Source of the DNA: Artemia franciscana
Lineage: Eukaryota; Arthropoda; Branchiopoda; Anostraca; Artemiidae
Length of the DNA: 64,000 nucleotides
Reading direction: 5' to 3'
Assembly: GCF_032884065.1 (NCBI RefSeq)
Contig: NW_027062662.1
Span: 1,728,552-1,792,551, forward strand
Part shown: in pieces, positions 22,702-35,370 of the stretch
How positions within the stretch are numbered: position 1 is the stretch's first letter
Layout of the letters: every line of letters begins with the position of its first letter
Translations under genes and position numbers: made by a program
The notes under the pieces: generated by a model
Databases searched by the model: none
What the model was told of the DNA's origin: nothing
Seen by the model: only the letters and a program-made list of their open reading frames with translations

Positions 22702-24285
22702 TTAACTCACTACAGCACCAAGATGTCTCAGGCCAACACAGCTACACATGCACTTCTTTCCTCCTCTATTGCAATCTGTATAAAGCCCCCTCTTTTACAC
22801 CCTCTCTACTTTTGACATCTGTGATTTACCAACCATAGACTACTCACTAAGAATGCTACCCAAGTTAATAAGTCAACTTGATTGATTTTCTTGTTACCCA
22901 AAATCACCTCTTCACCTTCACTCATTCCTAGTCTTAGCAGCTTAGTTTTCTTAACCTAATTGGGTATGTGCTATCCCATTGACTTTGCTTTGCTCTTCAG
23001 GACAAAGTCTATATAAGAAGTTGTAAACTATATTGTTCTTAACCCCTGATTTGATACAATACCAGCCACTAATATTATATCTTACCTTAACTGCAACAAT
23101 GCTATTTTTGTACATAGCACTAATTACTTTTGTGTATTTATCTGGTAGGCTGTACCTTACAAGGATAGGACCTTTGCTAAAGCTATTTTATTAGTAGAAT
23201 TACAGGTAAAATTCTAGTTAATTGACTTCTTGCTATCTCAGAAAGGGTTTAGGTTAGGAAAATGAAACTTTCAGGGGTGAATCTACAGACTAAAGTATGT
23301 CCTAGGAAAAGATTTTTAAAGCAACTACCTCCACTCCTACTCCCTTTAGAGGGCCCTGACCTTTGATGACCTTTAAAAATATGTGTGCTATAAAAGTGAA
23401 ACCTTGAAAAATAGATCTTCTGCTTAATTGAAGTACAACAAAATTGTTTTCAGCTTCATAACTTTGCTCAATTCCATTTTATAAGGTTTTAGAAATATGC
23501 AAATACATATCCTAAATTTTGAAGAAAAAAAAAAACATTGATATGGCCCAAAATTCTTCTCAAATAACAGGAAATGCATTTTCAGAACTAAAGGTGTCAG
23601 AACAGAACTAAAAAGCAACTAGTTAGTGAAAATTATGGTAAAATGTTGTTTTGTCAAAATTTCAATAGGTATAGACCTGTCATGTAGGCAAATTTCAGGG
23701 CCCTCTAGAAGAAGAAAGAGTAGAGGTGGGTGCTTTAAAATGCCTTCCCAGGACGTACTTTAGCCTGTAGACCCATCCCTGAAAGTTTCATTTTCCTAAC
23801 CTAATCCCTTTCTGAGATAGCAAGAAGTCAATTAACTAGAATTTTACCCATAACTGTTCTTCTCTTAAAACTTAATCTACATCTTCTTTAAGTTTAAAAA
23901 GTATCATCATACTGAGCAATTTGCCTAGTGCCTGTATAATTACCACCCTTATCACCTTGATTACAGAGGAGTTTAATTGTTTTCCTAAAATTGCTGGGAC
24001 TTCCCCTTTTTGAAAATCATTTTCATAATCATCAGTAATATATCTAACTTCATAACCATCATATTTAAAATAAAGTCATTTACTACACCATCAGCACCTT
24101 GGACCTTATTATTTTTTAATCCTTTTACTAATGTCAATAATTCTTCCTTCAGATCCAAAGTGCCACAATCTTTTTCAGTTTTTTCTGTATCTTTTCCTGT
24201 CACTCTATCTCACTTCATCATATTCTTAAAATATTCTGCCCATCTCTTTTAAACTCTTTTGTTATCACCAATTATGGCCCCAATG
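22702..24285 (-). pseudogene. RTE-like retrotransposon, copy 2 (heavily decayed, broken by a MITE)
   Basis: On the minus strand the same protein as copy 1 can be followed in pieces: linker and RT start at 24285-23960 ('TLVKGLKNNKVQGADGVVNDF', 'MIMKMIFKKGK'); 'KLLSMMILFKLK' and 'LREEQ' at about 23930-23850; then, after the MITE, 'NKIALAKVLSL', 'VISAMYKNSIVAVKV', 'WYCIKSGVK' (23067-23041), 'DFVLKSKAKS', 'KKTKLLRLGMSEGEEVILGNKKI' in part, and the tail 'SCVGLRHLGAVVS' with TAA at 22704-22702. Many frameshifts and stops, and about 65 codons around the first RT catalytic Asp are gone. It documents the RTE sequence before the FB-A insertion found in copy 1. Confidence 0.82.
23205..23848. mobile_element. 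MITE-like element with long terminal inverted repeats
   Basis: It begins 'ggtaaaattctagttaattg' and ends with the complement 'caattaactagaattttacc'. Inverted similarity continues inward for roughly 150 bp ('cttgctatctcagaaaggg', 'gaaaatgaaactttcaggg', 'agggccct'). Total length is 644 bp with no coding capacity. It sits inside RTE copy 2 where about 65 codons of RT are missing, so insertion and deletion are linked or the site was eroded later. Confidence 0.8.
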
Positions 24286-24300
24286 CAGAAAGTTAATGTA

Positions 24301-24427
24301 AAAAAAATTAAAAGATAAATAAAATTCAGTAAAAGCCAAAAATTATAAGAATCAAATTTTTAGGCTTTTGGTATTAACTCTTATAATTTTTGGCTTTTAT
24401 TGAATTTTATTTATCTTAATTTTTTTC
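24301..24427. repeat. AT-rich hairpin, about 49-bp arms
   Basis: The left arm 24301-24350 and right arm 24379-24427 are near-perfect complements ('aaaagccaaaaattataaga' against 'tcttataatttttggctttt') with a loop of about 28 bases. It lies between RTE copy 2 and TR-A copy 2 and may be a small foldback insertion. It encodes nothing. Confidence 0.8.
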
Positions 24428-24488
24428 ATATTTAGTTCCATGTTTGTTTTGTTGGTTTTTTCTTTGGCATTTTCCTTGAATATATTAT

Positions 24489-26823
24489 TATGGCACTTGG
24501 TATCTACCAAGTGACATATAGCAAATGCAAATTCTGTTAGTCTATCTGTCTGTCCTGGTTTTGCTACTTTAGGCACTTCCTGGTAAGCTAGGACAGTAAA
24601 ATTTGGCATTATCAGGAACCAGATAAGATTAAATTAAAAATTGCCATGTCCCCAATTTGGCCATCTGAGGGTGAGTGGCAGGATGGTTAAATCAGAAAAA
24701 TTAGAAAGAATGAGGTATTTTTAACCTCAAAATGGGTGATTGGATCTTAATGAAATTTGATGTTTAGAAGGATATTGTGTCTCAGAGCTCTTATTTTAAA
24801 TCCCGACCAGATCTGGTGACATTGGGGGAGTTTGGGGGGGGGGCTAAAATCTTGGAAAATGCTTAGAGTAGAGGGATCAGGATGAAATCTGATGGTAAAA
24901 ATAGGCACACGTCCTAGATATGTGATTGATATAACTGGATTGGATCTGCTCTCTTTAGGAGAGTTGGGGGGGATTCTGAAAAATTGGAAAAAATGGGTTA
25001 TTTATAACTTACAAAGGAGTGATTGGATTTTAATGAAATTTGATGTTTGGAAGGATATTTTGGTCTCAGAGCTCTTATTTTAAATCCTGACTGGAACCTG
25101 GTGAAATTGGGGGGAGTTGGGGGGAAGGAAACCTAAAATCTTGGAAATGCTAAGAGTGGAGGGATTGGGATGAAAGTTGGTGGAACAATAAGCACAAGTC
25201 CTAGCTACGTGATTGACATAACTGGAACGGATCTCTCTTTGGGGAGTTTTTTTTGGGGGGGGGGTTAATTCTGAAAAATTAGAACAAATGAGTTATTTTT
25301 AACTTGTAAAGAAGTGATCAGATCTTAATGAAATTTGATGTTTGGAAGGATATTGGATCTCAGAGCTCTTATTTGAAATCCTGACCAGATCTGTTGACAA
25401 TTGGGGGAGTGGGAAGGAACCTAAAATTTTGGAAAACACTTAGAGTGGAGGGATTGGGATGAAGCTTGGTGGGAAAAATAATCACAAGTCCAAGATACAT
25501 GATTGATGTAACCAGAATGGATCCACTCTCTTTGGGGGAATTCTGAAAAATTAAGAAAAAATGAGGTATTTTTAACTTACAAAGGAGTGATTGGATCTTA
25601 ATGAAATTTCATATTTAGAAGGACCTCGTAACTCATTTCTCTCATTTTAAATCCAGACCGGATCCATTGTCGTTGGGGGGGGGGACTAAAATTCTTGGAA
25701 AAGACTTAAAGCAGAGAGATCAGGATGAAACTTGGTGGGAAGAATAAGTGCAAGAATTTGGAACAATTAGAAAAAAATGAGGTATTTGTAACTTATGAAT
25801 GGGTGATCAGATCTTAGTGATATTGGATATTTAGAAGGATCTTGTGCTCTAGGACTCTTATTTTAAATTCCGACCAGATCCGGTGACATTGGGGGGGAGT
25901 TGGAGTGGAAACCAGAATTCTTGGAAAATGTGAAAATTGAATTACCTTATGAATGGGTGATTGTATCTTAATGAAACTTGATATATAGAAGAATATCATG
26001 TCTCAGTTGCTCTATTTTCAAATCAGATCCGCAGACATAGAGGGCTGGAGGGGGGAACCAGAAATCTTGGAAAACGCTTATAGTGGAGAGATTGGGATGA
26101 AACTTTATGGTAAGAATAAACACAAGTTATAGATACAAGATTGACGTAATTGGAACGGGTCCGTTCTCTCTGGAGGAGCTGGGGGTTGTTAATTTAGAAA
26201 AACTAGAAAAAATGAGGTATTTTTAACCTAAAAATAGGTGACCAAATCTTAATGAAATTTGATGTATAGAAGGAAATCATGTCTCAGAGCTCTTATTTCA
26301 AGCTCGACCAGATCTGTTGACATTGGGGGGAGTCGGAGGGGGAAACCAGAAATCCTGGAAAACACTTATAAATATTGTAGATACGTGAGTGAAATAACCA
26401 GACTGGATCTGCTCTCTTTGGGGTAGTTAGGGGGTGTGGTTCAGTGCTTTGGCGAGTTTGGCGCTTCTGGACGTGCTGGGATGATGAAAATTTGTAGGCA
26501 TGTCAGGGAGCTGCACAAATTGACTTGATTAAGCTGTTTTTCCTGATTTGACCATCCAAGGGGCTGAAGCGAGAGGAAAAATTAGAAAAATTAAGGTATT
26601 TTCAACTTACGAGTGGGTGATTGGATCTTAATGAATTTTAATGATTAGAAGAACCTCGTGACTCAGAGCTCTTATTTTAAATCCTGATCAGCATTAAGCC
26701 TCTGATTTTTCCTTCTAAAGCAATCTATTGATTCTTAGAATTTTGCTAGAGCTCATACCATATGAGCTCTTGGCTCTTTTGACCTCATCACAAGTGCCAT
26801 ATGAGCTCTTAGCTCTTGTCTTG
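24489..26823 (+). repeat. TR-A repeat element, copy 2 (longest)
   Basis: It starts with the head 'ggcacttggtatctaccaag', an imperfect-loop palindrome (CACTTGGTA / TACCAAGTG), followed by 'tctgtctgtcctggttttgc' and 'gctaggacagtaaaatttgg'. The body has about seven internal units whose 'gaccagatctggtgacattg' landmark falls near 24805, 25088, 25382, 25655, 25872, 26023 and 26307, spacings of about 150 to 295 bp. It ends with two 'catatgagctctt' blocks. No intact protein is shared between copies. Confidence 0.8.
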
Positions 26824-28652
26824 TTCATGCTGAAGAAGAGAGGGAGTTGTCCTCTTGAAATATTTGCTCTGTGTATTTTTTCAGTATTCTCATTTGCCCT
26901 TTAAAAACGCCATATTTGATTGTTTTCTTTCTTTATATTAGGGGTGGAGAAAGGAAATTATGAAAGAGTATGTTATAAATTATTAATATGTTATAATTTA
27001 TAAAGAGTTATAAATTATGTTACAAGTATTGCTTCTTTGCCATTAAATGCCATTCCTTATTCTATTTAATCTTTTTTAGATTTAATCAATTAATTGGTAG
27101 TCTTGATTTATGCATGCTTGTGCCCTCTATCACACTTTTCTTGTAGTATCTTCAAAATATACAAAGGCTGGATCTGTTTATTGTTGTAAAACAGTTCTCT
27201 AGTAAATATTGGTGTATATCAGTCTCTACTTTCTACAAGGGCCAGTCCAAGGGTTAGCATTACAGTGTAATAATTCCTCTTGGATAGAAACAGATGAAAT
27301 ATAATAAGAAGTTGCACTGTAACTTTCCCTGTCATAATCGTATTTGGGAAAACCTTTCAGAGTATCAGTGAGCCCAAAAAGTAATATAGTGCTATTGCTA
27401 ATACTGCTTGACTGCTTTTGCCTAAAGATGGGAAAAATCAACATTTCTAATATCAGCGGAGGATTTTGTGATTACAATGTCCAAGATCAATGGGGCAAAA
27501 TTAGCCATAAAGACATTGGTTTGTGTAATTTGTTATTGCAAATAATTATCTTGTGAAGTTTGCAGGAATTGACTTTCAAACAACTCATCAGGAAGCTATT
27601 TTGCATTTAAATTCCAATTGGTAGAGGTTAGGTTAAAGTTATCAACTAGTAGAAACTCAGAAATAAACCAAGAATCAGAATAAAACACTAATATTATTTC
27701 ATTATTAAATATAGATAATTCACCAACACTTGGACCTAGATAAACCACTGCAACTCTAAAAGAACTTTGGGAGCCAGGCAATATACATCAACAACTAAGC
27801 ATTCACTGATGCTTTATGCAATGAGCTCGTCAACTTTCATATGTTTCAACAATGTATGAAGATAAATTAAAATCCAATATTTAAAGTTACTATTTATTGT
27901 GAGGTAAAAGCACACACTTGTTGGAAATACATATCTGGTTGTTGAGAGTTCTAAGGCAACGATTCTTTAATAATAACAAGATGGGTGTTTTGGCTGGTAT
28001 TAGGGCTTGAAATTCCCCAATTTTTTTAGTCCTTGTCTGTGTAAAGAACAGACAAATCATTCCACTGTTTCCCCACCGAAAGGCCTCACTTTTGCAGCTT
28101 CCAGTACTGCTTTCCCATTTCTAATATTCCAACTGCCTGCTGCTTTCCTTTCAATAAGTTATTTTTCCAAAACATTTTAATTTGTCTTGTGTGCAAATTA
28201 GGCAGTTGTTTGGTCATTAAAGAAACCAAAACCTGGAAGTATAGCCTTTATGCTTGCAGATCATTTGTCAAGAAAAAAGAAGCAACATTCTGTTCCACAG
28301 GGTTGCAAATTATTTATCATTGCCATTATTTGTCATCACACTTTGCAGCATGATCAATTTTGTATATATTGCTTTGAGAAGGTTTTCAAACAACGGTTTG
28401 TTTGTTAGAAGAATTCTAACAAGAAAGAATTCTTGTTAGAATTCTTGAATAAAGCTTGCCAACAATTTTTATTAGCTCACAGAAACACAAATTTTTTATT
28501 TTTGTTTTAATGGTGCAAAAACAACTTATCTAGTACTAATCATTATAAGATCGCCAAAAAAGTACTCAAAGGAAAACTTTAGAGGCCTATAACTCAGGGA
28601 ATATACATTTTCTCAGTAAAATAAGGAAACATCTATTCATTATTTAGATTTT
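26824..28652. other. No gene seen; one strong hairpin
   Basis: AT-rich intergenic or intronic DNA without recognisable coding content. A perfect hairpin lies at 28409-28446, half-site AAGAATTCTAACAAGAA with a loop of about two bases. Confidence 0.45.
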
Positions 28653-29800
28653 TATGGCACTTGGTATTAACCAAGTGACATATAGCGATCACAAATTCTG
28701 TCTATTGGTCTGTCTGTCGGTCTGTTTGTCCTGGTTTTGCTACTTTAGGCACTTCCAGGTAAGCTAGGATAATGAAATTTGGCAGGCGTATCAGGGACCA
28801 GACCAGATTAAACTAGAAATAGTCGTTTTCCCGATTTGACCATCTGGGGGGGGGAGTGGGGGGCCGATTAATTTGGAAAAAATAGAAAAATGAAGTATTT
28901 TTAACTTAAAAACGGTGATGGATAGGATCTTAATGAAATTTGATGTTTGGAAAGATATTGTGTCTCAGAGCTATTATTTTAAATCCCGACCAGATCCGGT
29001 CACATTGGAGGGAGTTGGAGAGGGGGGAACCTAAAATCTTGGAAAACGCTCAGAGTGGAGCAATCGGGATGAAACTTGGTGGGAAAAATAAGCAGAAGTC
29101 CTAGATACATGATTGACATAACCGGAACGGATTACGGATTACGAACTTACAAAAGAGTGATCCTATCTTAATGAAATTTCATATTTAGAAGGACCTCAAA
29201 CTCAGATCTCTTATTTTAAATCCCGATCGGATCCAGTGTCATTAGGGAGGGGGGAGACCGGAAATCTTGAAAAACGCTTAAAACGGCGAGATCATGATGA
29301 AACTTGGTAGAAAGAACAAGTCCAAGATAGGTGACTGACATAACCAAACCGGATCCGCTTTCTTTAGTGGAGTTCAGGGGGGGGGGGAGTAATTCGGAAA
29401 AATTAGAAAAATGAGATATTTGTAACTTATGAACGGGCGATCAGGTCTTAATGAGATTTGATATCTAGAAGGATCTTGTGCTTTAGAACTCTCATTTTAA
29501 ATCCCGAACAGATCCGGTGACATTGATGGGAGTTGGAGGGGGAAACCGGAATTTTTGGAAAACGTGAAAATCGAGGTATCTTACAAATGGATGATCGGAT
29601 CTTAGTGAATTTTGATATTTAGAAGGACCTCGTGACTCACAGCTCTTATTTTAAATCCTGACTGGCATTAAGCCTCTGATTTTCCTTTTAAAGCAATCTA
29701 TTGATTCTTAGAATTTTGCTAGAGCTCATACCATATGAGTTCTTGGCTCTTGGCTCTTCCGACCTCGTCACAAGTGCCATATGAGCTATTAGCTCTTGAT
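28653..29800 (+). repeat. TR-A repeat element, copy 3 (short)
   Basis: Same head ('ggcacttggtattaaccaag', so the palindrome is slightly damaged), same early segment with 'ggcaggcgtatcagggacc', about four internal units, and the same 3' end with two 'atatgag.tctt' blocks. About half the length of copy 2, differing mainly in the number of internal units. Confidence 0.8.
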
Positions 29801-30139
29801 TAAAATCTTTCAAGGTTCCAAAAATCATATCCCAATTTGGGCTTTTGGATACTTAAACAACTACATGTATTTTACAAAATAAGAAAAATTCAGAATAAAA
29901 ATAGTAGTTTTTGGTAGTATTCAATGACAAATAAAAATAAATCTTAAAAAAGCAAAGAGATGGAATATATTTTAATTTAATATTATATAAATTTTTTATA
30001 ATCATCATCATCATTATATTTATAACCCATCGCAAAAAAAAACTGGGCAGAAAGCCCAGAAAAAGACAGAGTAAAAATCAAGAAAAGAAAAAAAAAGAAA
30101 AAAAAAGAAAAAAAGAAACAACAAAAATAAAAACACACT
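29801..30139. other. No gene seen; purine-rich tract
   Basis: AT-rich, ending in an A/G-rich tract at about 30040-30125 that gives long Phe/Leu-rich open frames on the minus strand. These are composition artefacts. Confidence 0.5.
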
Positions 30140-31245
30140 TTGACAACTACAAACAAGGGACAAACAGAAATGACCAAAGATGGGAAGACATCTGGCATTT
30201 AGTAGTGAAATCACAAATACGCTTCTCAACAACTCCAGCTGGGTTTACCGAATGATACTTTCTTTGCAGAAAAGAGTCACTTGTTCAAGTTGGAAGTTCC
30301 ATTAAATAATTTGCAAATTTAAAGTAAAGGAGAATAACTTGCTTTCTTTTGCCATAATTAAGGAAAGACCAAACAGGAGCAAGGGCAAGTAAGTGAGGAA
30401 CCGTTAGGCTATTATATAAGTGAGAATAGTGAAATCTACTTAGATAGGAAACATTTGAAGCCAGGGAGGCATACGCAGCCCAGGTCTAACTGGCATAATT
30501 TTTAATTGCCAGGTTTACAGTTTCTTTCAGGTTTGCTCCAATATGCATGCCCAGGTAAGTAAGGCTGCTAGCAAAAGAAAGCTCAGAGCCGGATAGACTT
30601 ATTTAGTTTCTATTCCCTTTATAGTTGGATGGCAGAACAACTGTTTTATCGGTATTAAAGCTCAAACCAACTATAAAAAAACAACAACAAATTTTTAACT
30701 GAAAGTAAGAAGCGACATTAAAACAAATAGAAATTATTCTGTATATGAAAGAGACTGTCCCCTCCTCAATACATCACACTTTTCAATAAAGCTTTTTATT
30801 ACTTTAAAAAATAGGGTTTTGACATAGAGTCAGACGTTAGCGTCAAGAGCGAGATGTTGCGGAGGGGACTGCCCCTTTCATATATGGAATAATTTCTGTT
30901 CGTTTTAAATTTTAATGTCGCTAAATGTTTTTCAACAAATGCAGGTTCGAATTTGGCTCACCGCACATGAAAAATAAAAAAGGAATTTGCATGTTAACTT
31001 TGGCAAAGTTTCCCTCCGTGTAAAATTTCCTCTGGAAAGTTCACTTTTAGAAACTACCCTCCTTACACCCATCGGAAAAATATCTTTGTACTTTCTCAAT
31101 AACCAATAAAATATGTAATATTTTACGGGAAGATACTCTAGACAATTCCAACCCGATATTGAATTCGGTTTGATTGAATTTCAATTCCCTTTATAGTCGA
31201 ATGGTAGAACGACTGTTTTATCAGTATTAAAGCTCAAACCAATGT
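30140..31245 (-). pseudogene. Non-LTR reverse transcriptase C-terminal relic, split by an FB-A fragment
   Basis: Minus-strand reading upstream of 30671 gives 'GLSFNTDKTVVLPSNYKG' followed by 'SLSGSELSFASSLTYLGMHI' and 'GANLKETVNLAIKNYAS', the RT thumb pattern (K-T-V-V-L then Y-L-G). It then continues to about 30160 with 'AYASLASN', 'KQVILLYFKFANYLMELP' and 'RKYHSVNPA', the post-RT region. A second piece of the same protein ('GLSFNTDKTVVLP') is present at about 31186-31245. An FB-A fragment lies between these two directly repeated segments of about 60 bp (30611-30671 and 31186-31243). Stops are frequent. It is not the same element as the RTE or the PWWP element. Confidence 0.6.
30676..31150 (+). 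repeat. FB-A fragment with hairpin
   Basis: It has 'aactgaaagtaagaagcgac' and the hairpin around 30727-30895, with degraded 'cacacttttcaataaagc' on the left and 'gttagcgtcaagagcgag' on the right. The outer stem 'ccctcctcaa' / 'ttgcggagggg' is still paired. The TCAAACAG terminus is absent. Confidence 0.6.
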
Positions 31246-31844
31246 GTTTGTACTCTTAATTATTGTGTCTTAACTCTGTTGATTTATTCACCAACTTCAG
31301 AGTTGATGGTTTCATAATCTTTTCCCATGCTATACTGTTTTGAGAAGTGCATTTGGCAAAATAGCTATACATTTATTGTTGGTAAGATTTTTTATTGTGG
31401 GAATGTGCATGCTGACAAAGAAAAAATAATTTTATGCTGAAAATGGAACAAAAATATAACAGAAGCTAATTGTACTGTCTAAATCCACAGAGTAGCAATG
31501 TTTTACTTGTTTTGAAAAAATATATGCTAAAAGAAAATCCTTGGTTGGGGGGGGGGAGGAGGTAATAATCAGCTATCTTAAACTGGATCAGACAGTTTTG
31601 GGCTTTTAGCAACAACATTTTTTGCTGATATATTAGAAAAGTTCATTTTCAGATTATTATATTTTATTTCTCACCAAAGTTTGGCTATTAATCCAATCCC
31701 TCTCCTGGGCCTGATAAATTTTTTAGGGTTTTGCAAGGAGTTAATTCACCTTCTTCTGGGCAGTGGCTCTTCTTCAAACATTTGAACTATCCTTTTTCCA
31801 GAGACATACTTGATCGCTTTTTCTTTGAAGTTTTTTTTTTTTAG
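31246..31844. other. MOSPD-like intron sequence before the MSP exon
   Basis: No gene seen. It ends in a T-rich tract at 31831-31842 directly before AG (31843-31844), a textbook polypyrimidine tract and 3' splice site for the exon at 31845. The upstream exons of this gene should lie to the left but I did not find them. Confidence 0.6.
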
Positions 31845-32008
31845 TTTTGAGCACAGCCCCTAGAAAATATGCAGTTGTTGACCCAGAAGGTCAAATAAAA
31901 CCCAAGTCCTGTGTTGATATTGTTGTCAGACATGTGGCACCATCGTTAACGTCATGCAACATTGAGGACAAATTCCGGATTCAGATAACCGAGTTTAGGA
32001 ATTCAACA
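31845..32008 (+). CDS. MOSPD1: MOSPD1/3-like protein, exon with second half of the MSP domain
   Basis: MOSPD1 and MOSPD3 are tail-anchored ER membrane proteins whose cytosolic MSP domain binds FFAT-related motifs at membrane contact sites. This exon encodes 54 codons, '(V)LSTAPRKYAVVDPEGQIKP', 'CVDIVVRHVAPS' and 'DKFRIQITEF', matching the second half of the MSP domain in the MOSPD1/3 subfamily rather than VAP proteins (note the 'CVDIV.RH' and 'DKFR.Q' signatures). It is preceded by a T tract and AG, and followed by GTAAGT at 32009. The first two bases complete a codon begun in an upstream exon (phase 1). The end is phase 0, which fits the next exon. The domain's N-terminal strands and the initiator Met must lie in exons I could not find. 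Confidence 0.9.
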
Positions 32009-32614
<606 letters not shown>

Positions 32615-34327
32615 ATTATGGCACTTGGTATCTACCAAGTGACATATAGCGATCGCAAATTCTGTCGGTCGGTCTGTCTGTTTGTCCTTCCCGGTTTTGC
32701 TACTTTTGGCACTTTCAGGTGAGCTAGGATGATGAAGTTTGGCAGGCGTATCAGGAACCAGACCGGGTTAAATTAGAAACTGTCGTTTCCCCGATTCGAC
32801 CATCTGGGGGGGGGAGTGGGGGGACGGTTAAATCGAAAAAATAGAAAAAAGGAGGTATTTATAATTTAGAATGGGTGATCGGATCTTAATGAAATTTGAT
32901 GTTTGGAAGGATATCGTGTCTCCAAACTCTTATTTTAAATCCTGACCGGATCAGGTGACATTGGAGGGATTTGGGGTGGGGAAACCTAAAATCTTGGCAT
33001 ACGCTTAGAGTGAAGGCATTGGGATGAAACTTGGTGGGAAAAATAGGCACAAGTCCTAGATACGTGATTGACATAACCGGAACGGATCCGCTCTCTTTCG
33101 GGGGGGGGGGGGGGTTGTGGGAATGGTTAATTATAATAAATTAAAAAAATGAGGTATTTTTAACTTCCAAAGAAGTGATTGGATCTTAATGAAATTTCAT
33201 ATTTAGAAGGATCTCTTAGCTCAGATCTCTTATTTTAAATTCCGACCGGATCCAGTGTCATTTGGGGGGGGGGGCTGAAAATCTTGGAAAACGCTTGAAA
33301 ACACAAAGAGGAGAGATCAGGATGAAACTTAGTGAGAAGAATAAGCACAAGTCCAAGATAAGTGACTGACAGAATCTGACCGGATCCGCTATCTTTTGTG
33401 TAGTTGGGGGGGGGGGAGTAATTCAGAAAAATTAGGTATTTGTAACTTACGAACGGGTGATCACATCTTAATGAAATTTGATATTTAGAAGGATCTTGTG
33501 CTTTAGAAGTCTCATTTTAAATCCCGACCAGATCCAGTGACATAGGAGGGAGTTGGTGGGGGAAACCGAAAATATTTGAAACCGGATATCTTGGAAAACG
33601 CTTAGAGTGAAGAGATCAGGATGAAACTTCATGGGAAGATTAAGCACAAGTTATAGATACGTTATTGACACAATTGGAACGGATACGTTCTCTTTGGGGG
33701 AGCTGGGGGTTGTTAATTTGAAAAAAATTAGAAAAATTGAGGTATTTTTAAATTAAGAACGGGTGGCAGGATCTTGAATGAAATTTGATTTTTAGAAGGA
33801 ACTCATGTCTCAGAGCTCCTATTTCGAATCCCGACCAGATCTGTTGACAATGGGGGGAGTTGGAGGGGGAACCGGAAATCTTGGAAAACGCTTATAAATG
33901 TCGTAGATTCATGATTGACGTAACCGTACTGGATCCCCTCTCTTTGGGGGACCTAGGGGGTGGGGCTCAGTTCTTCGGCGAGTTTGGTGCTTCTGGACAT
34001 ACTAGAACGATGAAAATTGGTATGCGTGTCAGAGAGCTGCACAAATTGACTTGATAAAGTCGTTTTCCCCGATTCGACCATCTGGGGGGCTGAAGCTAGA
34101 GGAAAAATTAGAAAAAATGAAGATCTTAATGGATCTTAATGAATTTTGATATTTAGAAGGACCTCGTGACTCAGAGCTCTTATTTTAAATCCCAACCAGC
34201 ATTAAGCCTCTGATTTTCCTTTTAAAGCAATCTATTGATTCTTAGAATTTTGCTAGAGCTCATGCCATATGAGCTCTTGGCTCTTTCGGCCTCGTCACAA
34301 GTGCCATATGAGTTCTTAGCTCTTGTT
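32615..34327 (+). repeat. TR-A repeat element, copy 4
   Basis: It starts with the intact palindromic head 'ggcacttggtatctaccaag' and 'gacatatagcgatcgcaaat', then 'ggcaggcgtatcaggaacc'. The body has about five internal units ('gaccggatc..gtgacattgg' near 32943, 33243, 33527, 33834) and the twin 'catatgag.tctt' end. About 1.7 kb, intermediate between copies 2 and 3. It lies in the MOSPD intron in the gene's own orientation. Confidence 0.82.
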
Positions 34328-34663
34328 TTTCAAAATTGAGACTATTAGAGTATAGTCAGCCAAAGCGCTTACGTCTTCATGTGACTCATCTGTAGGCTTT
34401 TTCCTGTATGTAATATCAACGTAAGAAGAGATAAAGATTACTATAGAATATTATGTAAACTATAAGATATTTTTTATTTTGTAAACTTTAAAGTAATTTA
34501 TAATATAGACTAGCTGTTGGGGTGGCGCTTCAGGCCACCCCAACACCTAGTTGGTGGGGCGCTTCGCGCCCCACCCCCAAGCCCCCCCGCGCGCGTAAGT
34601 CGTTACGCGCCATATTAGTTACGCGCCATTGTAGTTGCGTCCCTGTGTCCCACCTGTGAATAG

Positions 34664-34694
<31 letters not shown>

Positions 34695-34695
34695 T

Positions 34696-34839
34696 TTAAC
34701 TACGTAAAACATGCGAATATACAACATTCATCGCTGTCCCATTGTCTGTGCATATAAATAGATTGTCAGGTTTACTGACTCTTGAACATGCAACATATAA
34801 TTGTCCATGGGAAAAACAATCCGTATTCAGATCTATACC
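34696..34839 (-). pseudogene. C-terminal 47 codons of Helitron Rep/helicase
   Basis: The minus-strand frame 'GIDLNTDCFSHGQLYVACSR' continues to '...VVYSHVLRS' and TAA at 34698-34696. 'HGQLYVACSRV' is the final motif of Pif1-type helicases, the DNA-unwinding half of the Helitron protein. Upstream is a pair of stops and the minisatellite, so the rest of the helicase and the whole Rep nuclease are gone. The same tail recurs near 35538-35681, 36470-36611, 37105-37245 and 38030-38155. Confidence 0.85.
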
Positions 34840-34859
34840 TCATTATTCGAATGATGTGT

Positions 34860-35215
34860 CCCTGTGTCCCGGTCGTCATTTGTGTCCCGGTATCCCAGTT
34901 TGTAATTTCTCTTTGAGTATCCCGGTCGTCATTTATATTCCCTGTGTCCCGGTGTCCCGGTCGTCATTTGTGTCCCGGTCTGTAATTTCTATTCGAACAA
35001 TCCCTGTGTCCCGGTCGTCATTTATATATCCCGCCTCTGCCCCCGGCGTCCTCGTTGTAGTTGTGTCCCTATGTCCTGGTCGTCATTTATATTCCCTGTG
35101 TCCCGGTCGTGATTTGTGTCTGGGTGTCCCAGTCTGTAATTTCTCTTTGAGGTTCCCGGTCGTCATTTATATTCTTTGTGTCCCGGCCGTCATTTGTGTC
35201 CTGGTGTCCCGGTAT
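34860..35215. repeat. Helitron minisatellite, block 1 (more blocks at 35700, 36617, 37255 and 38165)
   Basis: Irregular repeats of 'gtcccggtcgtcatttatat' alternating with 'tgtgtcccggt' and 'ctgtaatttctctttgag'. Similar blocks lie at about 35700-36090, 36617-36780, 37255-37640 and 38165-38365. On the Helitron's coding strand the array would encode Asp/Arg/Thr-rich text such as 'NDDRDTG'. The Val/Pro/Cys-rich open frames on the other strand have no independent support. Confidence 0.85.
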
Positions 35216-35370
35216 GTAATTTCATCAGTTGACAAACATGACGTCAGTCGACAAACAACTTCATGACGCATACAACTCAATCCTTATAATGACGTCAGTC
35301 GACACACAAACATGACGTCACTCGACAGACACACACACACAGACAACTTATTTTTATATATATAGATTTA

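Larger units (their letters stand above)
34510..35366 (-). mobile_element. Non-autonomous Helitron, array copy A
   Basis: On the minus strand the element starts with TC (TCTATATATATAAAAATAAG) and ends at CTAG (34513-34510), preceded by a strong GC hairpin built from 'ggtgttggggtgg' and 'ccaccccaac'. The flanking bases are A and T, as expected for Helitron insertion between A and T. It retains the last part of the helicase gene (34696-34839) next to its 3' end, and a 'gtcccggtcgtcatttatat' minisatellite in place of the body of the gene. It cannot move without a Rep/helicase supplied by another copy. Confidence 0.85.
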
